Below are positions 1 through 6,289 of a stretch of 9,693 bases of DNA, piece after piece. This DNA comes from an uncultured Bacteroidales bacterium (GTDB lineage: Bacteria; Bacteroidota; Bacteroidia; Bacteroidales; UBA932): contig CALBPX010000068.1 in NCBI GenBank assembly GCA_937899055.1, positions 1 through 9,693 of the forward strand, read 5' to 3'. Both the position numbers and the translations under genes were made by a program. How positions within the stretch are numbered: position 1 is the stretch's first letter; every line of letters begins with the position of its first letter. The notes below the pieces were generated by a model. The model worked only from the letters and a program-made list of their open reading frames with translations. It did no database searches and was not told the DNA's origin.

Positions 1-539
1 TCAAGGAATGCACGCCTGAGGCCAATTTGCTCTATGTCAACTACATATTCACAGACATAGACAACGATGGCGTTGAAGAGATGTACCTGAAGGAAAACAT
101 GACTGAAAACGAGTGGCTCTTTTGCTGCGGCGCAGGTTATGTTGAATTGGTTGCCTACCACGATGACCACTTTGAGCTTTTCCGTTCAGGCAACTACATC
201 AGCATGTCCGGCCACTTTCCTTCCGGGTTTGCAGTTGACCGCTACTATGAACTGAAAGACAGCCATGTCATCGGCCCGGATTTCATGGAGGTTGGCCAGA
301 TGAACTGGGAAACCGGGGTACCGGACATGCATTTCTGCGTTGCAGACCATCCGGACTCTCCTTATCCTGGGGAAAAAGCCGGGCCTTTCATGGAAAAACT
401 CCAGAAGCACTTGGAAAACAGCGGGTGGGAAGCGTTAGATACAGGCATTGAAGGCTATATGTACACCCCTTTCGGATTCCTCAACGGAATGATCGGAGAA
501 GAACCGGACCCGGAAGAAATGGAGGATACAGAACAGTAA
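1..539 (+). CDS. Unrecognised protein with a DxDxDG motif, 5'-truncated
   Basis: This is the C-terminal part of a gene that begins before the window. The frame is open back to base 3 and ends at TAA 537-539, giving about 179 visible residues. A TTG at 27 could be called a start, but the same frame continues upstream without a stop and the motif lies directly after it, so I read the gene as truncated. Bases 54-71 encode D-I-D-N-D-G followed by VEE. This acidic loop is seen in EF-hand-like and FG-GAP-like calcium-binding repeats and in many secreted Bacteroidales proteins of the 'DIDGDG-pEL' kind. The rest is rich in aromatic and acidic residues, has no membrane segment, and ends in a very acidic tail (EEPDPEEMEDTEQ). 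The stop overlaps the next start by one base, so it is probably translated together with the downstream transporter. I do not recognise the family and assign no function. Confidence 0.75.
   Translation, partial: KECTPEANLLYVNYIFTDIDNDGVEEMYLKENMTENEWLFCCGAGYVELVAYHDDHFELFRSGNYISMSGHFPSGFAVDRYYELKDSHVIGPDFMEVGQMNWETGVPDMHFCVADHPDSPYPGEKAGPFMEKLQKHLENSGWEALDTGIEGYMYTPFGFLNGMIGEEPDPEEMEDTEQ
521..525 (+). promoter_or_regulatory. Possible Shine-Dalgarno GGAGG for the transporter
   Basis: GGAGG lies inside the end of the upstream gene, 13 nt before the ATG at 539. The spacing is longer than ideal. Combined with the TAATG overlap it supports translational coupling and the choice of the 539 start. 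Such purine-rich sites are less important in Bacteroidota than in E. coli. Confidence 0.35.
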
Positions 540-1414
540 TGAATTCTATCTTTATTGTAATCCCGATACTGATAGTGCTGATGTTCGGGCTGGGTCTCAG
601 CCTGAATCTCAGCGATTTCAAAACACTTGCAAAGAAGCCCGGGGCTCTTGTCATCGGACTGGCCGGCCAGCTTTTGGTTCTTCCGGCAATAGCCTTTGCA
701 GTTGCGGAAGCATTCCAGCTTCCGGCTTTGTTCTACATGGGTGTGGTACTCATAGCCTGCTGCCCCGGAGGCAGTTCCTCCAACGTGTTCTCAAAAATCG
801 CAGGCGGAAACGTAGCCCTGTCCATCACCCTTACGGCCCTGAGCAGCATAATTACAATGTTTACGATTCCGGTTATTCTGCAACTGGCAATACACCAAGG
901 TAGCGGTTTTGAGGCTATGAATCCACCCGACATTGCGTCGGACAAGATTCATCTTCCTGTGGGCAACCTGCTGGTACAGAACATTGTATTGATGTTCGTA
1001 CCCATCCTGCTGGGCTTCCTTATGACAAGGCTCTGGCCCAATGCCGCAAAGAAGACCGACAAAGTCATATCCAAAATAGCGTTCCCGGCCTTGATGCTTC
1101 TTGCCGGAATCTTTTTCATCCAGCACCACAAGACCATCGCTGATAATATTCTGCTTCTTGGAACGGTGGTAACTGCAATGCTGATTCTTTCAATAACGGT
1201 ATCGGCCCTTATTGCCAGAGTCACAAGGCTCCAGAAAAGAGACCGCAAGACAATCATTATAGAAGTGGGTATGCAGAACGCCGCCCAGGCCATTGCCATA
1301 GCTTCCAGCCCGTTCATATTCAACAATTCGGCAATGGCAATACCTGCCATCATCTATGCCCTGATGATGAATGTGGTACTGCTGATCTATGTAGCAGTGA
1401 TAAAGAAAAACTAG
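539..1414 (+). CDS. Bile acid:sodium symporter family (BASS/SBF) transporter
   Basis: A 291-residue, very hydrophobic inner-membrane protein of the SBF family (PF01758), which couples Na+ entry to uptake of organic anions; family members carry bile acids, pyruvate, pantoate and other acids. Family marks are GLGLSLNLSDF near residues 17-27, CCPGGSSSN at 74-82, and EVGMQNAAQA at 242-251. Compared from memory with Neisseria meningitidis ASBT, the sodium ligands appear intact: S81, N82, S95, T99 and E242 for site 1, and Q44, E242 and Q246 for site 2. It should therefore be an active Na+ symporter. The ATG at 539 overlaps the preceding stop (TAATG), and translation ends with tandem TAG TAG. The length is normal for a bacterial member. 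The substrate cannot be inferred; 'bile acid' is the family name and should not be taken as the function. Confidence 0.93.
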   Translation: MNSIFIVIPILIVLMFGLGLSLNLSDFKTLAKKPGALVIGLAGQLLVLPAIAFAVAEAFQLPALFYMGVVLIACCPGGSSSNVFSKIAGGNVALSITLTALSSIITMFTIPVILQLAIHQGSGFEAMNPPDIASDKIHLPVGNLLVQNIVLMFVPILLGFLMTRLWPNAAKKTDKVISKIAFPALMLLAGIFFIQHHKTIADNILLLGTVVTAMLILSITVSALIARVTRLQKRDRKTIIIEVGMQNAAQAIAIASSPFIFNNSAMAIPAIIYALMMNVVLLIYVAVIKKN

Positions 1415-1490
1415 TAGGCTCCGAACTCATTCAAGTTCCAAAATCATCCCACACGGATGCTACATCTCCTCCTGCGTACATAAAAGAGCG

Positions 1491-1549
1491 CAGAAAAAAA
1501 CTGAACGGTTACGTGACCACAGAAAAAAAACTGAACGGTTACGTGCCCA
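1491..1549. repeat. Two-copy ~30-bp tandem repeat, possible transposon-end remnant
   Basis: Unit 1 (1491-1519) and unit 2 (1520-1549) each consist of CAG, a run of seven or eight A, CTGAACGGTTACGTG, then ACCA or CCCA. They differ only by one A in the run and one A/C change. Read on the minus strand each core is GTAACCGTTCAG followed by a T run. A GTAA terminus is typical of IS66-family ends, which make 8-bp target duplications. The 8 bases after each GTTAC (1513-1520 and 1543-1550) are GTGACCAC and GTGCCCAC. No transposase is in the window, so the link to IS66 is inference; the tandem duplication itself is seen directly. Confidence 0.8.
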
Positions 1550-1579
1550 CTAAGTTATTAATAATCAACTATTTGTTAG

Positions 1580-1611
1580 TTTTTCTGTATGCTTTTTTGC
1601 CTACAGGAAAA
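1580..1611. other. Hairpin with six-T loop downstream of the methyltransferase
   Basis: The arms CTGTATGC (1585-1592) and GCCTACAG (1599-1606) pair with one mismatch around a TTTTTT loop. Outer T/A pairs and one G-T pair extend the stem to about 1580-1611. It lies 43-74 nt beyond the methyltransferase stop, which is where its transcript would end. It lacks a U tract after the stem on either strand (T lies 5' and A lies 3' on the plus strand), so it is not a standard intrinsic terminator. It may end or stabilise the minus-strand transcript. Confidence 0.4.
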
Positions 1612-1653
1612 TGCTTATTATCCTGTTCCTCAGCGATTTACCGGTCACGCAAT

Positions 1654-2739
1654 CTATAAGCAAACGCATTCAAGTATGGTGTGGCCGTAGCCCCCGACAT
1701 TGTCATGAATGGCGGAGACTTCATACCCTGCTTTCTCAAGTATTGATATCAGATCCTGGCTGTGATACATCTTTGAATTGCCGTTGGCTATGGCAGTAAA
1801 GTAGAGGCTTGTCATTGTAAGACAGTAAGTTGCAGTTTCATACTGCTGCCTGTCCCAGAGGTTTTCCATGATGATTAGCCTTCCGCCTTTGTTCAGCGAC
1901 TGCTTTGCGTTTGACACAATCTTGAATATCTGCTCCTCGGAGAAGCAGTCCAGGAACTGGCTCATCCAGATGGCGTCAAAACCCTGAGGATAATCATCGT
2001 CTTTGAGTACATTCCTGGGGCATGTGGATATCCTTTCTGCACCGGTCTTGCCCTTGATATTCTCTTTCAGCATATCCAACTGGCCCGGAAGGTCCACTAC
2101 GGTTACGTTCACCTCCGGATTGAAGGCTACACATTTCAGGGAGAACTTTCCGGTATTGCCGCCCACATCCATCAACTTGCCTACGGGCTTGGAAAAAACT
2201 ATCTGCAAAGCCTGAGCAAAGGAATTGTCCGAATAGAAATGATCGAAAGCAAACCAACTGCTCTTTGCCGGTTCCTTGAGGTATTTCAGCCCTTCGTAAA
2301 CCGTTGGCCAGTCTCCAAGGGCCTTCAGACCTGCCGGCCGCCCTTCTTTCAGGCTCTCCTCCAAGTTAAAGAAACCAAGATAGTTGACATCATTGACAAA
2401 ATCCATGTTCACACGGGTCATCTTGTCTGTAAGCAAATACCAGCCGGTTTTGGTAAGGAAGAACAGACTGTCTCTGACTATGACCGTACCTATGGAAAGC
2501 GAAGCCTCTGTCAGAACCTTTGCAGCATACATGGATATGCTGGTTTTCTGGGCAATCTGCTCCATTGTAAGGCCGTCCGGATTATCCTTCAAAGCCTCAA
2601 AGATTCCTAATTTGATCATCATCCGCGATGCCTGAAAGGCTATGGGCGCAAATGCAATTTCCTGAGCAGCACGCTGGGCTTCCAGTATGGTTTTACGGTC
2701 TTTCCCGTATTTTTCCTTCAATGGAGATTCGAGTTTCAT
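1654..2739 (-). CDS. SAM-dependent methyltransferase, plant O-methyltransferase (Methyltransf_2) type
   Basis: A 361-residue soluble enzyme expected to transfer a methyl group from S-adenosylmethionine to a small molecule. The N-terminal ~100 residues look like the winged-helix dimerisation domain of this family (GIFEALKDNPDGLTMEQIA, 45-63). The Rossmann domain follows: SAM motif I LMDVGGNTG at 189-197, the acidic adenosine-binding motif VVDLP with D216, and FDAIWMSQFLDCFSEEQ at 254-270. In plant O-methyltransferases the last region reads LHDWSDE with a catalytic His; here the aligned residue appears to be D264, so a different chemistry or mechanism is possible. A C-terminal GGYGHTI segment is near the end. 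The gene is a single unit, divergent from the efflux operon and convergent with the transporter. Similar enzymes occur in pigment and polyketide clusters, but nothing else here marks such a pathway, so the substrate is unknown. Confidence 0.88.
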   Translation of the reverse strand: MKLESPLKEKYGKDRKTILEAQRAAQEIAFAPIAFQASRMMIKLGIFEALKDNPDGLTMEQIAQKTSISMYAAKVLTEASLSIGTVIVRDSLFFLTKTGWYLLTDKMTRVNMDFVNDVNYLGFFNLEESLKEGRPAGLKALGDWPTVYEGLKYLKEPAKSSWFAFDHFYSDNSFAQALQIVFSKPVGKLMDVGGNTGKFSLKCVAFNPEVNVTVVDLPGQLDMLKENIKGKTGAERISTCPRNVLKDDDYPQGFDAIWMSQFLDCFSEEQIFKIVSNAKQSLNKGGRLIIMENLWDRQQYETATYCLTMTSLYFTAIANGNSKMYHSQDLISILEKAGYEVSAIHDNVGGYGHTILECVCL

Positions 2740-2771
2740 ATCGTAAGATTATCCGTTTTTTATTTTACGAT
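2740..2771. promoter_or_regulatory. 10-bp inverted repeat directly upstream of the methyltransferase start
   Basis: ATCGTAAGAT (2740-2749) and ATTTTACGAT (2762-2771) form an inverted repeat with 9 of 10 positions matching and a 12-base spacer. Arm centres are 22 bp apart, about two helical turns, which suits a dimeric repressor. The repeat fills the space between the -7 box on the minus strand and the ATG at 2739. It could be an operator, or in the mRNA a hairpin whose 3' arm ends at the start codon and limits ribosome access. Function is inferred from position. Confidence 0.45.
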
Positions 2772-2772
2772 T

Positions 2773-2780
2773 CAAATTTA
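2773..2780 (-). promoter_or_regulatory. Bacteroidota -7 promoter box for the methyltransferase
   Basis: On the minus strand this reads TAAATTTG, a full match to TAnnTTTG. The -33 element is poor (TTAG at 2801-2804, 20 bp away, against consensus TTTG). Transcription would begin near 2766, giving a leader of roughly 27 nt. Confidence 0.5.
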
Positions 2781-2811
2781 CTAAAAAGACCTTAATACGT
2801 CTAAGAAACTG

Positions 2812-2842
2812 TTTTACCGTAACAACATTATTATTAACTTTG
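2812..2842 (+). promoter_or_regulatory. Bacteroidota -33/-7 promoter for the efflux operon
   Basis: TAACTTTG at 2835-2842 matches the -7 consensus TAnnTTTG completely. A weak -33 element, TTTT at 2812-2815, stands 19 bp upstream, within the usual spacing. The predicted transcription start is near 2849, about 46 nt before the preferred start codon of the TolC-type gene. The short odd palindrome TTAC-C-GTAA (2814-2822) overlaps the -33 position and could be a regulator site. Confidence 0.6.
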
Positions 2843-2895
2843 TATGATGCAATTTTTCGCAAATGTTTGAAAAACAACAAGAAACATTATCTTAT

Positions 2896-4239
2896 ATGTC
2901 AAAATATACAAAAACAGCAAAGAGGGCCTGCCTTTCTGCCCTTCTTGCTTTTTCCACAACGGTTATTGCCATTGCCCAGAATCAGGAGGGATTGTCGGCC
3001 AAACTTTGGACTCTCAAAGAGTGTACAGACTATGCCGTAGAAAACAACCTTGGCATACTGGAAGGCAAACTTGATGTTGAAAACGCAGAAACAGACATAC
3101 TCACCGCCAAGGCCGCCAGGCTGCCCTCGGTATCGGCTTCCGTAAGTCAGGGAGTAAGCAGCAACTGGTTCAATAACAGTGCCGCACACAAGAATAACTA
3201 CAACGGAAGCTACGGAGTTTCTGCAGGAATGACACTCTTTAACGGCGGCAGCATAAACCGGAACATAGAGCAGAAGGAAAACGCCCTCAAGATTCAGAAC
3301 CTCAATCTGGAAAGAAACACTCTGGACCTCAAGCTCAGGATAGCTCAGCTCTATGTCCAGGTGCTCTACGACAAGGAAAACATCAAGATGAAGGAAGAAA
3401 ACGCCGAGGTATCAAAATTACTCTGGGAAAGAGGAACGGAGTTTATGAAAGCCGGAAGCATGTCAAAGGCCGATGTTGCAAAGCTGGAAAGCCAGCACAC
3501 ATCTGACCTTTACCAGATTACGGCGGCCAAAAGCCAGTACGACAACGATTTGCTGGCACTCAAGAGCGCAATGAGAATGCAGCGCAACTATGTAGAGCTT
3601 GCTACTCCGGATATAGCAGAAGAAAGCATACTGGAAATCATACCCTCCAGAGACGAGGTCTTCCAGAGAGCTCTGGACAACCGGCCGGAAATAGAAATCA
3701 GCAACATAAACATATCAAACAGCCAGCTTGCACTGGAATCGGCAAGAATGGGTTACGCTCCAAAACTTTCGCTCTCAGCATCTTCCGGAACAAACAACAT
3801 GAGCGGAAATTCTGCGGCGTTCGGAAAACAGCTCAAGACCAACTGGTCCAATTCCTTGGGCCTGAACCTGTCTATACCCATCTACAGTCAGAGGCAGAAC
3901 AGGAGTGCCGTAGAAAAGGCCAAAAACGATGTCGAATACTACAAGATGGCAGCCCAGGAAGCAGAGGACAATCTGTACACTACAATAGAGAACGCCTATC
4001 TTTCTGCCCGCAACTCCCAGCAGCAGTACATCAGCGCAAAAAAGGCATACGAAAGTGCAAAGCTCAGCTACTCCCTGGCAGTGGAGCAGTTCAATCTGGG
4101 CATGAAAAACATCGCTGAGCTGGAACAGGAAAAGAATACTTTTCTGGCTGCCGAGCAGTCTCTTGCACAGAGCAAATACATGGCCATATACAACATCCAG
4201 GCACTCAGATTCTACACGGGCCAGCAAATTACAATTTAG
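2896..4239 (+). CDS. TolC-family outer membrane efflux protein
   Basis: An outer-membrane channel protein of the TolC/OEP family (two PF02321 repeats), forming the exit duct of a tripartite pump. From the ATG at 2896 the protein has 447 residues and opens with a normal Sec signal: basic MSKYTKTAKR, a hydrophobic stretch, then AIA before Q28. An in-frame ATG at 2863 would add 11 residues (MFEKQQETLSY), bury the signal and leave only about 14 nt of leader, so I prefer 2896; 2863 cannot be excluded. Family features include the early LWTLKECTDYAVENN segment, a coiled-coil-rich body, a repeat boundary near DEVFQRALDNRPEI, and the late LSYSLAVEQFNLGMKNIAELEQ segment. It is first in the operon, 26 nt before the adaptor. 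The absence of a lipobox suggests the protein is not lipidated. Confidence 0.93.
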   Translation: MSKYTKTAKRACLSALLAFSTTVIAIAQNQEGLSAKLWTLKECTDYAVENNLGILEGKLDVENAETDILTAKAARLPSVSASVSQGVSSNWFNNSAAHKNNYNGSYGVSAGMTLFNGGSINRNIEQKENALKIQNLNLERNTLDLKLRIAQLYVQVLYDKENIKMKEENAEVSKLLWERGTEFMKAGSMSKADVAKLESQHTSDLYQITAAKSQYDNDLLALKSAMRMQRNYVELATPDIAEESILEIIPSRDEVFQRALDNRPEIEISNINISNSQLALESARMGYAPKLSLSASSGTNNMSGNSAAFGKQLKTNWSNSLGLNLSIPIYSQRQNRSAVEKAKNDVEYYKMAAQEAEDNLYTTIENAYLSARNSQQQYISAKKAYESAKLSYSLAVEQFNLGMKNIAELEQEKNTFLAAEQSLAQSKYMAIYNIQALRFYTGQQITI

Positions 4240-4265
4240 TTTAAGTAAATAATAATCAATACAAT

Positions 4266-5498
4266 ATGAAAAAGAAGTACATCTGGATAGGAGTCATTGT
4301 CCTTGTGGCATTGATTGCACTTTGGCAGTATCTGGGCTCCAAAAAGGAGAGCAGCAAAATTGCCTTCAAGACGGCAAGGGTTGAAACAGGAGTGATAACC
4401 AACTACGTAACGGCAACCGGAACCATAGAACCGGTGGTCAAAGTGGAGGTAGGTACTCAGGTTTCGGGAATCGTCAAGAAACTCTATGTTGACTACAACA
4501 GTGTAGTAAAGAAGGGCCAGGTGATAGCCGAACTGGACAAGACCAACCTGCAGAGCGAATACCAGAGCCAGCAGAGCAACCTTTCCAAGGCCCAGAGCGA
4601 CTACAACTATCAGAAATCCAACTATGACAGGATGAAGACCCTGCACGACAAAGGCCTGATAGCCGACAACGAATACGAAGCCGCCCTTCAGACCTACCAG
4701 TCTGCCCAGAGTTCCCTTTCCGTAGCAAGGCAGAACCTCCAGAAAGCCCAGACCAATCTCTCCTACGCAACAATTACATCGCCCATAGACGGAGTGGTTC
4801 TTTCCAAGAGCGTTGAAGAAGGTCAGACCGTAGCGGCCAGCTTCTCCACCCCTACTCTGTTCTACATAGCCAATAACCTTACGCAGATGAGGGTAATAGC
4901 CAGCGTGGACGAAGCCGACATAGGCAGCGTGGCCGAGGGCCAGAGAGTGGAATTTACAGTAGATGCCTATGTAGGAGAAACTTTCAACGGAACCGTTACT
5001 CAGGTAAGGCAGAATGCTACAACCACCAACAATGTAGTTACTTACGAGGTAGTAGTAGATGCCCCCAACCCGGACCTCAAACTCAAACCCGGGCTTACTG
5101 CCAACATTACCATATTTACCAAGGAGAGCGGCAATGTACTTACGGTTCAGCCCAAGGCTCTCAAGTTCAATCCGGCGCAGTATGACGGAGTTCAGGGCTT
5201 CAGCATAGATCCGGCATCGGCAGAACTGGCATCCGGCAGAACAGCAAAGGGCAGCGGCATACTCTGGACCCTGGACGGCAAAGTATTCAAAGCCAAGCAG
5301 GTAACTACGGGCATGAGCAGCAAGATAGCAACCGAGGTCAGCGGCAACATCAGAGAGGGAGATGTAATTGTACTGGAAGCCAGCACTGAAGAAATTGTAA
5401 AGAAAACCTCCGACGACGGAGGCAACTCTCCCTTCATGCCAAAGCGCCCCGGCCAGAACCGTAACGGCAACAACGGCAACAATGCCAAGAAGAACTGA
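4266..5498 (+). CDS. Efflux periplasmic adaptor subunit, HlyD/MacA type
   Basis: A 410-residue membrane fusion protein linking the inner-membrane permease to the TolC-type channel. It has an N-terminal anchor (hydrophobic residues 6-20 after MKKKY, no lipobox), so it should be held by one transmembrane helix. The lipoyl domain is in two halves (about 59-91, with VEVGTQVSGIVKKL, and 166-190, with ATITSPIDGVVLS). Between them is a helical hairpin rich in Gln and Ser (92-165), which should contact the channel. A beta-barrel domain follows (206-285), then the membrane-proximal domain with KALKF at 298-302. Residues 381-410 form a low-complexity Gly/Asn/Lys tail that contains a tandem 9-base DNA repeat. 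The stop lies two bases before the ATPase start, and AAGAAGAA at its end may serve as the ribosome site for that gene. Confidence 0.95.
   Translation: MKKKYIWIGVIVLVALIALWQYLGSKKESSKIAFKTARVETGVITNYVTATGTIEPVVKVEVGTQVSGIVKKLYVDYNSVVKKGQVIAELDKTNLQSEYQSQQSNLSKAQSDYNYQKSNYDRMKTLHDKGLIADNEYEAALQTYQSAQSSLSVARQNLQKAQTNLSYATITSPIDGVVLSKSVEEGQTVAASFSTPTLFYIANNLTQMRVIASVDEADIGSVAEGQRVEFTVDAYVGETFNGTVTQVRQNATTTNNVVTYEVVVDAPNPDLKLKPGLTANITIFTKESGNVLTVQPKALKFNPAQYDGVQGFSIDPASAELASGRTAKGSGILWTLDGKVFKAKQVTTGMSSKIATEVSGNIREGDVIVLEASTEEIVKKTSDDGGNSPFMPKRPGQNRNGNNGNNAKKN
5463..5480 (+). repeat. Tandem 9-base repeat in the adaptor C-terminal tail
   Basis: AACGGCAAC occurs twice head to tail and encodes NGN-NGN (residues 400-405), followed by a related AAT codon. 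Because the unit is a multiple of three, copy-number change would lengthen or shorten the tail without a frameshift. Only two copies are present, so variability is speculative. Confidence 0.6.
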
Positions 5499-5500
5499 CT

Positions 5501-6256
5501 ATGAACCAGGAAAAGAAAGCAGTAATCAGCCTGGATAACATAAGGCGAGATTTCATAGTAGGAGAAGAAACCGTTCACGCTCTCCGCGGAGTGAGTTTCA
5601 AAATCTATGAGGGTGAGTTTGTTACCATCATGGGAAAGTCCGGCAGCGGAAAAAGTACGCTGCTGAACACTCTGGGCTGCCTCGACACCCCAACTTCTGG
5701 AGAATATCTCCTGGACGGAACTCCTGTCAGGAAGATGAGCAAGAACGAGCGTGCCATTCTCAGAAACCGCAAGATTGGCTTTGTGTTCCAGTCTTATAAC
5801 CTGCTCAGCAAGACCACCGCAATAGAAAACGTGGAGCTCCCGCTGATGTACAACACCAAGTACAACGCCCAGCAGCGGAGAGAGGCCGCAGTAGAATCGC
5901 TGAAGATGGTTGGGCTCGGCGACAGGCTCTACCACAAATCCAATCAGATGTCTGGAGGACAGATGCAGAGAGTGGCCATTGCAAGGGCTCTGGTAAACAG
6001 CCCCGCTGTAATACTCGCCGATGAGGCCACAGGTAATCTGGACACCAAGACTTCGTTTGAGATTCTGGTGCTGTTCCAGAAACTTTGGAAAGACGGCAAG
6101 ACCATAATCTTTGTAACCCATAACCCCGAAATTGCCCAGTACAGCCAGAGAAACATATTCCTGGCCGACGGCAAGGTCAGAGACGATACCTACAACAACA
6201 ATATCCTCTCGGCAGAGAAGGCTCTGGCTGAACTTCCGGCAAACGACGAAGACTGA
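5501..6256 (+). CDS. ABC transporter ATP-binding protein, MacB/LolD type
   Basis: A 251-residue cytosolic ATPase that drives the neighbouring permease. All nucleotide-binding motifs are present: Walker A GKSGSGKST (45-53, K51), Q-loop FVFQSYNLL with Q97, signature MSGGQMQRVAIARA (150-163), Walker B VILADE with catalytic E175, D-loop GNLDT (178-182), and H-loop FVTHNPEIA with H207. The signature has Met where Leu is usual and QMQ where QQQ is common; neither change should abolish activity. The C-terminal ~40 residues extend past the core domain. It is encoded separately from the permease, whereas E. coli MacB fuses the two; the split form is common in Bacteroidota. Spacing is 2 nt behind the adaptor and 33 nt ahead of the permease, indicating one transcript. 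Confidence 0.96.
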   Translation: MNQEKKAVISLDNIRRDFIVGEETVHALRGVSFKIYEGEFVTIMGKSGSGKSTLLNTLGCLDTPTSGEYLLDGTPVRKMSKNERAILRNRKIGFVFQSYNLLSKTTAIENVELPLMYNTKYNAQQRREAAVESLKMVGLGDRLYHKSNQMSGGQMQRVAIARALVNSPAVILADEATGNLDTKTSFEILVLFQKLWKDGKTIIFVTHNPEIAQYSQRNIFLADGKVRDDTYNNNILSAEKALAELPANDED

Positions 6257-6289
6257 CAGATGCAACAATTACCATATTAAGTATTTGCA

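Larger units (their letters stand above)
1415..1653. other. Convergent intergenic region between transporter and methyltransferase
   Basis: Both flanking genes end here, so it must hold the transcript ends, but I see no canonical hairpin-plus-U-tract terminator. Two small perfect stem-loops follow the transporter stop: GAACT/AGTTC (1423-1438) and CATCC/GGATG (1445-1459), neither followed by a T run on the plus strand. The centre carries a ~30-bp tandem repeat and the distal part an AT-rich stretch with a larger hairpin (both listed separately). No convincing coding sequence is present. Confidence 0.6.

Noticed and set aside
27..29. TTG at 27 as the true start of the first gene
   Set aside because: The frame stays open to the window edge and the DxDxDG motif follows within 10 residues, so a start outside the window is more likely.
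1491..1549. CRISPR array
   Set aside because: Only two units placed directly head to tail with no spacer between them, and no cas genes nearby.
1572..1599. Possible plus-strand promoter (TTTG at 1572-1575 and TA...TTTG at 1588-1599)
   Set aside because: The gap between TA and TTTG is six bases too long for TAnnTTTG, and no plus-strand gene follows.
1611..1799. 62-codon plus-strand open frame at the end of the methyltransferase
   Set aside because: Most of it is antisense to the methyltransferase C-terminus, it has no matching promoter box, and it shows no recognisable features.
5192..6268. 358-codon open frame on the minus strand across the adaptor and ATPase genes
   Set aside because: It lies opposite two clear genes with intact motifs, spans their junction, and its translation shows no recognisable domain; it is an antisense shadow.
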